Made by a program: the position numbers and the translations under genes. DNA of 64,000 bases, taken from NCBI GenBank assembly GCA_017792405.1, contig CP051231.1, positions 1,984,343-2,048,342 on the forward strand, read 5' to 3'. Under the pieces are notes generated by a model, which was given only the letters and a program-made list of their open reading frames with translations, ran no database searches and had not been told where the DNA came from. Each line of letters opens with the position of its first letter. The stretch's first letter is position 1. The DNA comes from Oceanicola sp. (GTDB lineage Bacteria; Pseudomonadota; Alphaproteobacteria; Rhodobacterales; Rhodobacteraceae). Below are positions 26,650 to 36,252 of the stretch, in pieces.

Positions 26650-27258
26650 TTACGGATAGAGGCGCTGTACCTGCCAATCACGATCGGTCACGTCGGAACG
26701 CGTCCACCGGAAACGATCGTGAAGCCTGAACGCCCCATCCGCCCAGAATTCGATCTCGAGTGGCAAGATACGAATTCCGCCCCAGAACGGAGGACGTTCG
26801 GGATTCTTCCCGTGCTGTGCTGTCACCTTCGCGACCTCGGCAATGAGCGTCGCACGCGATGACAGGGGCGTGCTTTGCCGCGAGGCCCAGGCGCCCAACC
26901 TGGATTTGAGAGACCGGGAGGCAAAATACGCATCGGCCTTCTGGCCGTCTTCCCGCTCCGTCACGCCCCTGACGCGGATCTGCCGCCGCAGGGACTTGGC
27001 ATGCCAGACAAAGGCCGCCTTTCCGTTAACGTCAATCTCTCGTGCCTTAGCGCTACCCCAGTTGGTATAAAAGAGAAAGCCGTGATCTTCGACTTCTTTC
27101 AGCAAAACCATGCGGGCATTGGGCAAACCCTCCGCGTCCACGGTCGAGAGCGCAATGGCGTTGGGGTCGTTGATCTCGCTCCCCTCCGCCTCCGCCAGCC
27201 ACGCCCGCGCGATCGCAAAGGGGTCGTCCCCTGCAAAGAGTCCACTGCGTTCTGCCAT
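26650..27258 (-). CDS. pdxH: PdxH, pyridoxine/pyridoxamine 5'-phosphate oxidase
   Basis: FMN enzyme of the last step in pyridoxal 5'-phosphate synthesis and salvage. 202 residues from the ATG at 27258; an in-frame GTG 51 bases upstream is less likely. Motifs: [38 protein letters not shown], the substrate-binding block [11 protein letters not shown], and the C-terminal RFRWTRSD...WQVQRLYP signature. Divergent from fabI over 203 bp containing a striking triple CTGTCC repeat (27313-27339). Confidence 0.97.
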   Translation of the reverse strand: MAERSGLFAGDDPFAIARAWLAEAEGSEINDPNAIALSTVDAEGLPNARMVLLKEVEDHGFLFYTNWGSAKAREIDVNGKAAFVWHAKSLRRQIRVRGVTEREDGQKADAYFASRSLKSRLGAWASRQSTPLSSRATLIAEVAKVTAQHGKNPERPPFWGGIRILPLEIEFWADGAFRLHDRFRWTRSDVTDRDWQVQRLYP

Positions 27259-27312
27259 TGCCTGCCGTTCCTGATCCCGTGCGGAGTACGCCTCGGGTTG
27301 ATGCTCCACAAC

Positions 27313-27339
27313 CTGTCCGTTTGGACAGATTCACTGTCC
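27313..27339. promoter_or_regulatory. Alternating CTGTCC/GGACAG half-sites in the pdxH-fabI gap
   Basis: CTGTCC (27313-27318), GGACAG (27323-27328) and CTGTCC (27334-27339) form two overlapping inverted repeats with 4- and 5-base spacers. The layout looks like an operator for a dimeric repressor, perhaps TetR-like, acting on the divergent genes. The regulator is unknown. Confidence 0.45.
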
Positions 27340-27461
27340 TATCGTCGACATGCCGCTCGCAGTTGCATGTTTCGCGCACAGTCTTGCCCTGTTGCGCCAG
27401 CGCTTGCAACCTCGCCCCGGCTTGCCCTAAAGGGATCATGCAGAAAGCGACGGAGGGGTCG

Positions 27462-28286
27462 ATGACATCACAACTGATGGCAGGCAAGCGTGGGCTGATC
27501 ATGGGGCTCGCCAATGACAAATCCATCGCGTGGGGCGTGGCCAAGGCGCTCGCCGATGCAGGCGCCGAGCTGGCGCTGACCTATCAGGGCGATGCCTTCA
27601 AGAAGCGCGTCACACCGCTGGCCGAGCAACTCGGCTGCACCCTCATGGCCGATTGCGATGTGAGCAACACCGAGAGTGTCGATGCTGCCTTCGCCCAGAT
27701 CGAAAAAGAATGGGGCGGCCTCGATTTCTACGTCCACGCCATCGGTTACTCCGACAAGAACGAGCTGCGCGGCCGCTATGTCGACACCTCGGTCGAGAAC
27801 TTCCGCATGTCGATGGAGATCTCCGTCTACTCCTTCACCGCCTGCACCGCGCGGGCCGAGAAGCTGATGAAGAACGGCGGCTCCTGCCTCACCCTCACCT
27901 ACTACGGCGCCGAAAAGGTCATGCCGCATTACAACGTGATGGGCGTTGCCAAGGCCGCGCTCGAGGCCTCCGTGCGCTACCTCGCCGAGGATCTCGGCAA
28001 GGACGGCATCCGCGTGAACGGCATCTCCGCTGGCCCGATCAAGACGCTGGCCGCCTCCGGCATCGGCGACTTCCGCTATATCCTCAAATGGAACGAGCTG
28101 AACTCGCCGCTGCGCCGCAACGTGACCATCGACGATGTCGGCAAATCCGCGCTCTACCTGCTCTCCGATCTCGGCTCCGGCGTGACCGGCGAGATCCACC
28201 ACGTCGACGCCGGCTACCACGCCGTCGGCATGAAGGCGGTGGACGCGCCCGATATCGACGTTGTGACCAAGCGCAAGGACAGCTGA
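27462..28286 (+). CDS. fabI: FabI, enoyl-ACP reductase
   Basis: NAD(P)H-dependent enoyl-[acyl carrier protein] reductase, last step of the fatty acid elongation cycle; target class of triclosan. 274 residues from the ATG at 27462 preceded by GGAGGGG; an in-frame ATG 24 bases earlier lacks such a site. The SDR fold starts with GLIMGLANDKSIAWG. The catalytic Tyr-x6-Lys is HYNVMGVAK. SAGPIKTLAASGI is the mobile substrate loop and GEIHHVDAGYH the end block. The hypothetical gene at 28296 follows after 9 bases. Confidence 0.95.
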   Translation: MTSQLMAGKRGLIMGLANDKSIAWGVAKALADAGAELALTYQGDAFKKRVTPLAEQLGCTLMADCDVSNTESVDAAFAQIEKEWGGLDFYVHAIGYSDKNELRGRYVDTSVENFRMSMEISVYSFTACTARAEKLMKNGGSCLTLTYYGAEKVMPHYNVMGVAKAALEASVRYLAEDLGKDGIRVNGISAGPIKTLAASGIGDFRYILKWNELNSPLRRNVTIDDVGKSALYLLSDLGSGVTGEIHHVDAGYHAVGMKAVDAPDIDVVTKRKDS

Positions 28287-28295
28287 TCCGGCGCT

Positions 28296-28712
28296 ATGCC
28301 CGAGTATTGGCCCGTCTTCGATCCAGATGTCCCGGCGGTTATGGGCGAGGATTACGTCGATCTCGCGATGTTCGACGCCCCGCCCTTCCCCGATATCTTC
28401 ATCGACGCGGGCCAAGCCCCGCTCGAGGCCTACATCGGGCTCTCGGAGGCCGAGTTCAACGACATCAACCAGGCCATGCCCGAGCACATGCGCCGGCCCT
28501 ACAACCCTGAGCGCGACGGCCCGTGGTTTCCGCCCGAGGCGATGCTAGCGCTTTGCGCCGCCATCCGCACCGCCCTGCGTGAGCAGCCCGAGCTCTTCAC
28601 CGGATGGCCTGATATGGCCCAGCACACCGAAGAGCTGCTCGACGAGACCGAGCGCGTGTTCAAACGCGCGGTCGAGCACGGCGTCGCCTTCCGCATCTCC
28701 GTCTCCACCTGA
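28296..28712 (+). CDS. Hypothetical acidic protein downstream of fabI
   Basis: 138 residues, acidic and Pro/Glu-rich, without signal peptide or membrane segment. Features are repeated PDxPAVMGEDYVDL and FDAPPFPDIFIDAG stretches, then a helical half (about 60-138). No family recognised. The 9-base gap after fabI implies co-transcription; codon use and composition match the neighbours, so it looks like a genuine gene. It ends 25 bases from the convergent KtrB gene. Confidence 0.7.
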   Translation: MPEYWPVFDPDVPAVMGEDYVDLAMFDAPPFPDIFIDAGQAPLEAYIGLSEAEFNDINQAMPEHMRRPYNPERDGPWFPPEAMLALCAAIRTALREQPELFTGWPDMAQHTEELLDETERVFKRAVEHGVAFRISVST

Positions 28713-28737
28713 ACTTAATGCAGAGGCCTGTCTTCCC

Positions 28738-30093
28738 TCACCCGAGGTGAATCTGCCCCTCCGGATACCGCACCCGCGGCACGGACCGCGTGGCGAGGAA
28801 ATACCCCAGCGTCAGCGGCCCCACCCGCCCGAGGAACATGACCACCTCGCAGACCACCCGGCCAAACTCCGTCAACTCGCCGGTATAGCCCCGGCTCAGC
28901 CCCACGGTGCCAAAGGCCGAGGCCACCTCGAAGGCGATATCGAGGAAATGCCCGTCATGGCTGGCGACCATCAGAAAGGTCGCCACGAAGATCGTCAGAA
29001 TGCTGATCGCGGTCAGCGCCATCACCTTCAGCACCTGCTCCAGCCCGATCGAGCGGCCAAAGGCGTGGAGCTGCGTCTGCCGCCGGAAAAACGCCACCGT
29101 CGCCAGCAGCATCACCACGAAGGTCGTCACCTTGATGCCCCCCGCCGTCGAGGCCGGGCCGCCGCCAATGAGCATCAGCGAGATGAACATCAGCGCAGTC
29201 GAATCGTGGAGCCCGCCGATATCGGTGGTGTTGAACCCGGCGGTGCGCGGCGTCACCGCCTGAAACCAGCTCACCGCCAGCCGCGCGGTGTCCGAGCCGA
29301 GCGCGCCCAGCGTGCGCGGGTTGGTCCACTCCAGCACCGCGAAGGTGGCCATCGACCAGACGATCAGCACCGCCGTCCCGATCAGCATGATCTTGGTGTG
29401 CAACGTATAATAGCGCCAGCCAGGCCGCCGCCCGATGTCGTCGAGCACCACGTAGCCGATGCCCCCTGTGATGAAGAGCGCCGGAATCACGATGTTGATC
29501 ACCGGATCGGTCGCAAAGGGCACCAGCCCCGCCCCGATGGTCGAGAACCCCGCGTTGTTGAACGCCGAGACCGAATGAAAAATCGCCGTCCACAACCCCG
29601 GCCAGAAGCCCTGCTCGGGGATGAAGGTCAGGCACAAGAACAGCGCACCCGCCACCTCGCAGGCCAGCACCACCTTGAAGATCGTCGCCACCAGCAGCCC
29701 CAACCGCGCCAGCGACGACTGGCCAAGGTCTTCGCGCAGATAGGTCGTCTGCGTCAGCCCCACCGGCAGCCCCAGCGCCGAGAACAGCAGCACCGCAAAC
29801 ACCATCAGCCCCAGCCCGCCGACCTGGATCAGCACCGCGAGCAGCAACTCGCCCCAGAAGGTCAGCACCGCGCCCACGTCAAACACCGCCAGCCCCGTCA
29901 CCGTCACGGCGGAGGTCGCGGTGAAAAGCGCGTCGCTCCACCCCACCGGCACATGGCTAGTGAACGGCAGGCGGAACAACACCGCCCCCAGCACGATAAA
30001 GGCCGCATAGCCCCCGGCGAGGATCAGCGGCGCGGGCAGGTCAGCGAGCCTGCGGGCAAGGCTCTTGGCGTGGCGGCGGACCCTTCGGCTCAA
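28738..30093 (-). CDS. KtrB/TrkH-type potassium uptake channel subunit
   Basis: 451-residue membrane protein of the SKT superfamily mediating K+ uptake. Four pore-like M1-P-M2 units with selectivity-loop glycines can be traced: SAVTVTGLAV, SAFNNAGFST, TPRTAGFNTTD and ASAFGTVGLSRG. Length and composition are closer to KtrB than to the longer TrkH. Its start overlaps by 4 bases the stop of the RCK-domain gene, forming a two-gene KtrAB-like operon. KtrB systems are typically Na+-dependent, fitting a marine lifestyle (inference). Confidence 0.9.
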   Translation of the reverse strand: MSRRVRRHAKSLARRLADLPAPLILAGGYAAFIVLGAVLFRLPFTSHVPVGWSDALFTATSAVTVTGLAVFDVGAVLTFWGELLLAVLIQVGGLGLMVFAVLLFSALGLPVGLTQTTYLREDLGQSSLARLGLLVATIFKVVLACEVAGALFLCLTFIPEQGFWPGLWTAIFHSVSAFNNAGFSTIGAGLVPFATDPVINIVIPALFITGGIGYVVLDDIGRRPGWRYYTLHTKIMLIGTAVLIVWSMATFAVLEWTNPRTLGALGSDTARLAVSWFQAVTPRTAGFNTTDIGGLHDSTALMFISLMLIGGGPASTAGGIKVTTFVVMLLATVAFFRRQTQLHAFGRSIGLEQVLKVMALTAISILTIFVATFLMVASHDGHFLDIAFEVASAFGTVGLSRGYTGELTEFGRVVCEVVMFLGRVGPLTLGYFLATRSVPRVRYPEGQIHLG

Positions 30094-30752
30094 AGCGCGT
30101 CGCCAAAGGCGCGCAGATCGGCGCGCTTGCCGAGCACGATCAGCCGGTCATCGGCCTGCACCGTGAGCGCATTGTCGTTGCAGGAGTGAAAGGCGGTGCC
30201 CCGCATCAGCCCCAGAAACCGCAGGTCTTCACCCGCGATCCGGCGCAGCGCGTTCAGCTCTGTGCCATCCAGCCGCTCGGGCAGATGGATGTTCACCACC
30301 GAGTAGCCATTGCGCAGGCTGGCATAATCTTCCACCACCGGGTTGTTCAGCATCTGGCTCACCCGCTGGCCCATGTCCTGCTCCGGCAGGATCACCCGGT
30401 CGGCGCCCAGCTTGCTCAGAATCCGGTGATGCGTCCGGTTCGCCGCCTTCACCCAGATCGTGCCGACGCCGAGCATCTTCAGGTTCATCGTGGTCAGGAT
30501 ACTCGCCTCGATGTTCTCACCAATCGAGACCAGCGCCACATCGTAGCGGTCGATTCCCGCCTCCCGCAGCCCCTGCTCGTCGGTCGTGTCGAGGATCACC
30601 GTCGAGGTCAGCTCATCGGCCAGCCGCGCCACCCGCAGCTCGTCGATATCCACCCCGATCACCTGATTGCCAAAACGCGCCAGCTCCGTCGCGACCGTGC
30701 CCCCGAAGGCGCCCAGCCCGATCACCGCAAAGCTGCGGTTTTCCTTCGCCAT
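30090..30752 (-). CDS. KtrA/TrkA-type RCK regulatory subunit
   Basis: 220-residue cytosolic gating subunit that binds nucleotide and controls the adjacent channel. The ATG at 30752 is preceded by GGAGGGG. The RCK_N Rossmann domain starts with [14 protein letters not shown] and has the acidic GVDID end of beta-2. [13 protein letters not shown] follows, and an RCK_C domain occupies about 135-220. A single RCK pair identifies it as KtrA-like rather than the double-length E. coli TrkA. First gene of the operon. Confidence 0.92.
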   Translation of the reverse strand: MAKENRSFAVIGLGAFGGTVATELARFGNQVIGVDIDELRVARLADELTSTVILDTTDEQGLREAGIDRYDVALVSIGENIEASILTTMNLKMLGVGTIWVKAANRTHHRILSKLGADRVILPEQDMGQRVSQMLNNPVVEDYASLRNGYSVVNIHLPERLDGTELNALRRIAGEDLRFLGLMRGTAFHSCNDNALTVQADDRLIVLGKRADLRAFGDAL

Positions 30753-30889
30753 ATCGCATCCCCTCCGGGCCACCGGCCCTGACGTTCCGGCCTTTTACGC
30801 CGCAAAACCCGCGCATAACAGCCCGGTTCCTCTCGACGGCAGGGCGCTCACGGGGATATGAGAGGCAAAACGCTGCACGAGGACGAACC

Positions 30890-31408
30890 ATGTCAGACCG
30901 CCTGCCCCACGAAAAAGGCTTTCACGTGTCCTGGGACCAGATCCACCGCGACAGCCGCGCGCTGGCGTGGCGGCTCGATGGCAAAGGCCCCGATGACGGC
31001 GCGTGGAAGGCCGTGGTCGCCATCACCCGCGGCGGCATGGCCCCGGCGATGATCGTGGCCCGCGAGCTCGATATCCGCACCGTCGATACGATCTCGGTCA
31101 AAAGCTACCACTCCGGCGGCGGCAAGGCCGACCAGCGCAGCGAGGCCCAGGTGCTCAAGAGCCCCGACACCGAGATGATGGGCGACGGCACCGGCATTCT
31201 CGTCGTCGATGACCTGGTCGACACCGGCAAAACCCTCGAACTGGTGCGCGAGCTCTACCCCAACGCCCATTTCGCCACCGTCTACGCCAAGCCGCAGGGC
31301 GAGCCGATGGTGAACACCTTCATCACCGGCGTCAGCCAGGACACATGGATCTTCTTCCCCTGGGACATGGCGCTGCAATACGTCGAGCCCTACCGGGGCA
31401 AGGACTGA
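30890..31408 (+). CDS. gpt: Xanthine-guanine phosphoribosyltransferase
   Basis: Purine salvage enzyme converting guanine, xanthine and hypoxanthine with PRPP to nucleotides. 172 residues, slightly longer than E. coli Gpt (152). The PRPP loop is [13 protein letters not shown]. The early [18 protein letters not shown] block and C-terminal [12 protein letters not shown] (base-binding Trp-Ile...Phe-Pro-Trp-Asp) match the Gpt rather than the Hpt type. Divergent from the RCK gene over 137 bp. The aminotransferase gene begins one base after its stop. Confidence 0.94.
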   Translation: MSDRLPHEKGFHVSWDQIHRDSRALAWRLDGKGPDDGAWKAVVAITRGGMAPAMIVARELDIRTVDTISVKSYHSGGGKADQRSEAQVLKSPDTEMMGDGTGILVVDDLVDTGKTLELVRELYPNAHFATVYAKPQGEPMVNTFITGVSQDTWIFFPWDMALQYVEPYRGKD

Positions 31409-31409
31409 G

Positions 31410-32618
31410 GTGGCGCCGCTTCCGCCGCAGCCCCCCACCGCCCGCACCTTCGCCTCCCCCGTGGTGGAGGCCAAGAGCTGGCTGTCCGGCCTCACCTTCC
31501 CGCCCGAGCGACCGCTGATCGACGCAGGCCAGGCCGCGCCCGCCGACCCGCCGCCCGAGGCGCTGCGCCGCGTCATCGCCGAGGCCGCGCTGAACGATGA
31601 CAGCGCCCACCACTACGGCGCCGTGCTGGGGCTGGGGCCGCTGCGCGCGGAGCTGGCCGCCAACATCTCCGCCACCTACGGCGGCAGCGTGCGCGCGGCG
31701 CAGGTCGCCATCACCTCCGGCGCCAACCACGCCTTCTGCGCCGTGCTCGCCTCGCTTGCCGGGCCGGGGGATGAGGTGATCCTGCCAACGCCTTGGTATT
31801 TCAACCATAAAATGTGGCTCGACATGGCCCAGATCGGCACCGTCCCGCTGCCCTGTGACGCCGCCACGCTCCTGCCCGACCCCGAAGAGGCCGCCGCTCT
31901 CATCACCCCGCGCACCCGCGCCATCGTGCTGGTCACGCCCAACAACCCCACCGGTGCCGAGTATCCGCCCGAACTGCTCGCCGCCTTCCGCGACCTCGCC
32001 CGCGCGCGCGGCCTCGCCCTCATCGTCGATGAAACCTACCGCGATTTCACCGCCGCCACCGGCGCGCCCCACGAGCTCTTCAACGATCCGGCTTGGGACG
32101 ACACGCTCATCCACATCTACTCTTTCTCCAAGAGCTTCCGCCTGATGGGCCACCGCGTAGGTGCCGTGGCCACCTCGCCCGCCCGTCTGGCAGAAATCGA
32201 GAAGTTCATCGACACCGTCACCATCTGCCCCACCCCGCTGGGCCAGAAGGCCGCGCTCTGGGGCTTGCAGAACCTCGGCCAATGGGTCGCCTCACAACGT
32301 GACGAGGTGCTCGCCCGTCAGGCCGCCGTGCGTGATGCCGCCCCCGCTCTGGCCGATGCCGGCTGGCGGCTGGCGGGGCTCGGCGGCTTCTTCGCGTGGA
32401 TCGAGCATCCGATGGAGGCCGATGCCACCATCGTCGCCAAGGCGCTGGTGCGCGAGGCCGGGGTGCTGGCCCTGCCCGGCACCTTCTTCTCGCCCGCGGG
32501 TGATGCCGTGGGCGCCCGCGCCCTCCGGGTCGCCTTCGCCAATCTCGACGCCCCCGCCATCGGCCAGCTCGCCAACAGGCTAACCAGCTTCAATCTCGCA
32601 GAATTCAAGGCGCCCTGA
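31410..32618 (+). CDS. PLP-dependent class I/II aminotransferase
   Basis: 402 residues, fold-type I. PLP-binding features: SGANHAFCAV, TPNNPTGAEYP, IVDETYRDF (Asp/Tyr contacts) and the Schiff-base lysine in YSFSKSFRLMGHRVG. Amino-acid specificity cannot be assigned; aspartate or aromatic acceptors are possible. The proposed GTG start lies one base after the gpt stop, so the two are probably co-transcribed. The C-terminus is complete. Confidence 0.85.
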   Translation: MAPLPPQPPTARTFASPVVEAKSWLSGLTFPPERPLIDAGQAAPADPPPEALRRVIAEAALNDDSAHHYGAVLGLGPLRAELAANISATYGGSVRAAQVAITSGANHAFCAVLASLAGPGDEVILPTPWYFNHKMWLDMAQIGTVPLPCDAATLLPDPEEAAALITPRTRAIVLVTPNNPTGAEYPPELLAAFRDLARARGLALIVDETYRDFTAATGAPHELFNDPAWDDTLIHIYSFSKSFRLMGHRVGAVATSPARLAEIEKFIDTVTICPTPLGQKAALWGLQNLGQWVASQRDEVLARQAAVRDAAPALADAGWRLAGLGGFFAWIEHPMEADATIVAKALVREAGVLALPGTFFSPAGDAVGARALRVAFANLDAPAIGQLANRLTSFNLAEFKAP

Positions 32619-32693
32619 CCGCCCCAACCCTTGCCCCCCGCCCGAGGCCCGGATAACAAACGCCAACTGCATACAAAGCAAACGGGCGGAGCA

Positions 32694-34553
32694 ATGGCAC
32701 AGAGCGCGGGCAAGAAGCTGGGCAACATCGTGATCTGGGTCCTCATGGGCCTCCTGATCCTCGGTCTCACCGGCTTCGGCATCACCAGTTTCGGCAGCTC
32801 GATCAGCGCCGTCGGCACCGTCGGCGACGAGCCGGTGCCGGTGAACGAGTATTACCGCGAACTGGTCTCCGAAATCGCCGCCGAAGAGCGCGACACCGGC
32901 CGCCAGATGTCGATCTCCGACGCCGAGCAGGCGGGCATCCTCGCCCGCGTTCGTACCCGTCTTACCAACCGCGCCGCGCTCGACAACGCCGCCACCAACA
33001 TGGGCCTCTCCGTGGGCGACGAGCGGGTGCGCGAGCAGGTCGTCTCCGCACAGGCCTTTCAGGGCATAGACGGCAACTTCGACCGCGCCGCCTATCAGGG
33101 CGTTCTGCGCAACCGCGGCATGTCGGTCGCCGAGTTCGAGACCGGTGTGCGCAAAGACACCGCCCGCACCATCCTGCAAGGCGCCGTCGTAGGCGGCGTG
33201 CCCGCCCCCAAGGTCCAGATCGACACGCTGATGACCTACTTCGGCGAGCGCCGCAGCTTCCGTTGGGCCACCTTCGGCACCGATCAGCTGGCTGAGCCGC
33301 TGCCCGAGCCCTCCGAAGAGGAGCTGACCGCCTATTATCAGGCCAACACCCCCGACTTCACGCTGCCCCAGATGAAGCGCATCACCTACGCATGGGTGCT
33401 GCCCGAGATGCTGGTAGAAACCGTCGAAATCGACGAAGACGCCATCGCCCGCCTCTACGAGAGCCGCGCCGCCGAGTTCCAGCAGCCCGAGCGCCGCCTT
33501 GTCGAACGGCTGATCTTCCCCACCGAGGAGGCCGCCGCCGAGGCCAAGGCACAACTCGATGACGGCTCCGCCACCTTCCAGTCCATCGTCGAGGCCCGCG
33601 GCCTGACACTGGAAGATGTCGACCTTGGTGAGCTGACCCAATCCGACCTGCCCGGCGAGGCTGGCGAGGCCGTGTTTGCCCTCACCGAGCCGGGCGTCGC
33701 AGGCCCCTTCGAAACCGATCTCGGCCCCGCCCTTTTCCGGATGAACGGCATCCTCTCGGCGGTGAACATCCCGCTGGAGGAGGCCCGCGCCGACCTCGTC
33801 GAAGAGCTGGCACAGGAGCGCGCCCGCCGGGTGATCTCCGACATGGAGATCGATGTCGAAGACCGCCTCGCCGAGGGCGCCACGCTGGAGGAACTGGCCG
33901 AAGAGACCGAGCTGGTCGTCGACCAGATCGACTGGTGGGAAGCCTCCGGCGAGATGATCGCAGGCTACAACGCTTTCCGCGACGCTGCCCTCACCCTCAC
34001 GCAAGATGACTTCCCCACCGTGATCCGGCTCGAAGACGGCGGCATCTTCGCCATGCGCCTCGATGAAATTCTGGAGCCGCGCCTGCAGGAGCTGGACGAA
34101 GTCCGCGGCAAGGTGCTCGCCGGATGGGAAGCGCAGGAAACCGAGAAGCGCCTGCGCGTGCAGGCCGCCGATCTGCAGGCGCAGGTCGAGGCCGGTGCCG
34201 CCCTCAGCGCCTCCGCCGCCCCGGTCGACGAGGCCAATGCGCAAACCCGCGAGGCCCACATCGAGGGTACGCCCCCCGCGCTGATCACCACCGCCTTCGA
34301 GCTCGAAGAGGGCGGCCTCGCCATCCTCGAAGGCTTCGGCAACGTCTACCTGCTGCAACTGACCAAGGTGGAGGCCCCCGACGCCGAGGACGAGCGCGTC
34401 GGCCTCCTCACCCAGCTGCTCACCCAGCAGGCCGCCCAGTCGCTCTCGGTCGATCTCTACTCCGCCTTCGCGGGCGCGATGGCCCAACAGGCCGGCGTCG
34501 AGTTCGACAATGGCGCGCTGTCGCAGGTCCACGCGCAGATCGCCACGCAGTAA
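32694..34553 (+). CDS. PpiD-like membrane-anchored periplasmic foldase
   Basis: 619 residues. The ATG at 32694 has a GGAG-type site. One N-terminal membrane helix (about 12-32) anchors a long periplasmic portion: a SurA_N_3-type chaperone domain (35-240), a parvulin-like PPIase region (about 240-370) and a long C-terminal helical part. The organisation matches PpiD, the SecYEG-associated chaperone; an active isomerase cannot be claimed. It precedes trpE by 26 bases on the same strand, a conserved alphaproteobacterial neighbour pair as far as I recall, so trpE may share its promoter. Confidence 0.85.
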   Translation: MAQSAGKKLGNIVIWVLMGLLILGLTGFGITSFGSSISAVGTVGDEPVPVNEYYRELVSEIAAEERDTGRQMSISDAEQAGILARVRTRLTNRAALDNAATNMGLSVGDERVREQVVSAQAFQGIDGNFDRAAYQGVLRNRGMSVAEFETGVRKDTARTILQGAVVGGVPAPKVQIDTLMTYFGERRSFRWATFGTDQLAEPLPEPSEEELTAYYQANTPDFTLPQMKRITYAWVLPEMLVETVEIDEDAIARLYESRAAEFQQPERRLVERLIFPTEEAAAEAKAQLDDGSATFQSIVEARGLTLEDVDLGELTQSDLPGEAGEAVFALTEPGVAGPFETDLGPALFRMNGILSAVNIPLEEARADLVEELAQERARRVISDMEIDVEDRLAEGATLEELAEETELVVDQIDWWEASGEMIAGYNAFRDAALTLTQDDFPTVIRLEDGGIFAMRLDEILEPRLQELDEVRGKVLAGWEAQETEKRLRVQAADLQAQVEAGAALSASAAPVDEANAQTREAHIEGTPPALITTAFELEEGGLAILEGFGNVYLLQLTKVEAPDAEDERVGLLTQLLTQQAAQSLSVDLYSAFAGAMAQQAGVEFDNGALSQVHAQIATQ

Positions 34554-34579
34554 TCACAACAAGCGATACACACCGCCCC

Positions 34580-36094
34580 ATGAGCACGATCGAACCCAGC
34601 TTTGAGAGCTTCGCCAAGGGCTATGAGGCCGGCGAGAACCAGGTGGTCTACACCCGCCTCGCCGCCGACCTCGACACGCCGGTGTCGCTCATGCTCAAAC
34701 TCGCCGGCGCGCGTGAAGACAGCTTCATGCTCGAAAGCGTCACCGGCGGCGAGGTGCGCGGCCGCTACTCCATCATCGGCCTCAAGCCCGACCTGATCTG
34801 GCAGTGCCACGGCGAGACCGCCCGCATCAACCGTCAGGCCCGCTTCGACCCGCAAGCCTGGGAGTCCGAGGCCGCCGCCCCGCTCGATAGCCTGCGCGCG
34901 CTGCTGGCCGAATGCCGCATCACCCTGCCCGATGATCTGCCCTCCGCCGCCGCCGGCCTCTTCGGCTACCTCGGCTACGACATGATCCGCCTTGTCGAGC
35001 ACCTGCCCGATGTGCCCGAAGATACCCTCGGCCTGCCCGATGCGGTGATGATGCGCCCCACCGTGGTCGCCGTGCTCGATGGCGTGAAGGGCGAGGTCAC
35101 GCTGGTCTCTCCCGCCTTCACCGCCTCCGGCCTGTCGGCCCGCGCCGCCTATGCCCAGGCAGCCGAACGGGTGATGGACGCCCTGCGCGACCTCGATCGC
35201 GGCCTCTCCGGCGAAAGCCGCGCGCTCGAGGCGGCGCATGAAACCCCCGAGCCGGTCTCCAACTTCACCCGCGAGGGCTACAAGGCCGCCGTCGAGAAGG
35301 CCAAGGACTACATCCGCGCAGGCGACATCTTTCAGGTCGTGCCCTCGCAACGCTGGGCACAATCCTTCACCCTGCCCCCCTTCGCGCTCTACCGCTCGCT
35401 GCGCCGCACCAACCCCTCGCCCTTCATGTTCTTCTTCAATTTCGGCGGCTTTCAGGTCATCGGCGCCTCGCCAGAAATCCTCGTGCGCCTGCGCGAAGGC
35501 GAGGTCACCATCCGACCGATCGCTGGCACCCGCAAACGCGGCGCCAACGAGGAAGAGGACCGCGCGCTCGAGGCCGACCTGCTCTCGGATGAAAAGGAAC
35601 TGGCCGAACACCTCATGCTGCTCGATCTGGGCCGCAACGACGTAGGCCGCGTCGCCAAGATCGGCACCGTCCGCCCGACCGAGGAGTTCATCGTCGAGCG
35701 CTACAGCCATGTCATGCACATCGTATCCAACGTGGTCGGCCAGCTGAATGACGGCGAAGATGCCCTCTCCGCCCTGCTCGCAGGCCTCCCCGCAGGCACC
35801 GTCTCGGGCGCGCCCAAGGTCCGCGCGATGGAAATCATCGACGAGCTGGAGCCCGAAAAGCGCGGCGTCTACGGCGGCGGCGTGGGCTACTTCTCCGCCG
35901 ATGGTGACATGGACATGTGCATTGCCCTGCGCACCGCCGTGTTGAAGGACGAAACCCTCTATATTCAAGCCGGCGGCGGCGTGGTCTACGACAGTGACCC
36001 CGAGGCCGAGTTCATGGAAACCGTGAACAAGAGCAAAGCCATCAAGGCCGCCGCCGACGACGCCGCCCGCTTCACCCGCAGCGGCAACAGCTGA
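34580..36094 (+). CDS. trpE: TrpE, anthranilate synthase component I
   Basis: Converts chorismate to anthranilate using ammonia from TrpG. 504 residues. The regulatory N-terminus carries the feedback-site MLES (equivalent of LLES). The catalytic domain has PIAGTRKRGANEEEDRALE, ELAEHLMLLDLGRNDVGRV and the end block GGGVVYDSDPEAEF. The start lies only 26 bp after the PpiD-like gene, with no room for a classical Trp leader peptide and attenuator. It is separated from trpG by a divergent deacetylase-like gene, so trpE and trpGD are not one transcript. Confidence 0.97.
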   Translation: MSTIEPSFESFAKGYEAGENQVVYTRLAADLDTPVSLMLKLAGAREDSFMLESVTGGEVRGRYSIIGLKPDLIWQCHGETARINRQARFDPQAWESEAAAPLDSLRALLAECRITLPDDLPSAAAGLFGYLGYDMIRLVEHLPDVPEDTLGLPDAVMMRPTVVAVLDGVKGEVTLVSPAFTASGLSARAAYAQAAERVMDALRDLDRGLSGESRALEAAHETPEPVSNFTREGYKAAVEKAKDYIRAGDIFQVVPSQRWAQSFTLPPFALYRSLRRTNPSPFMFFFNFGGFQVIGASPEILVRLREGEVTIRPIAGTRKRGANEEEDRALEADLLSDEKELAEHLMLLDLGRNDVGRVAKIGTVRPTEEFIVERYSHVMHIVSNVVGQLNDGEDALSALLAGLPAGTVSGAPKVRAMEIIDELEPEKRGVYGGGVGYFSADGDMDMCIALRTAVLKDETLYIQAGGGVVYDSDPEAEFMETVNKSKAIKAAADDAARFTRSGNS

Positions 36095-36120
36095 CCCGGC
36101 ACCGGCGCGCGCCGCCCACG

Positions 36121-36182
36121 CTCATTTTCTTGCTGAAAATACTCCCGGGGGGTGCGGGGGGCTGGCCCCCCGCTGCCAACGG
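36121..36182. repeat. Intergenic hairpin element, copy 3 (most complete)
   Basis: CATTTTCTTGCTGAAAATA followed by CTCCCGGGGGG leads into a 9-bp stem GCGGGGGGC (36154-36162) / GCCCCCCGC (36165-36173). The first part matches the copy after mazG (13694-13719), the second the copy after rsmA (6581-6614). It lies 27-88 bases after trpE and may end its transcript. Confidence 0.6.
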
Positions 36183-36221
36183 GTTCTGCCCAAGCGCCAG
36201 CGCAGCTTCGCAATTGCCGTA

Positions 36222-36242
36222 GGGCGGGCAATCCTGCCCACC
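36222..36242. repeat. Short intergenic palindrome GGGCGGGCA/TGCCCaCC
   Basis: GGGCGGGCA (36222-36230) and TGCCCACC (36235-36242) form an imperfect stem with a four-base loop just after the stop of the convergent deacetylase-like gene. Similar GTAGGGCGGGCA hairpins are common in intergenic regions of this family from memory. It could be a terminator without a T-run. Confidence 0.4.
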
Positions 36243-36252
36243 ACCCGTCGCC

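Noticed and set aside
34554..34579. Trp attenuator before trpE
   Set aside because: The gap is only 26 bases; no leader peptide or terminator/antiterminator pair fits.
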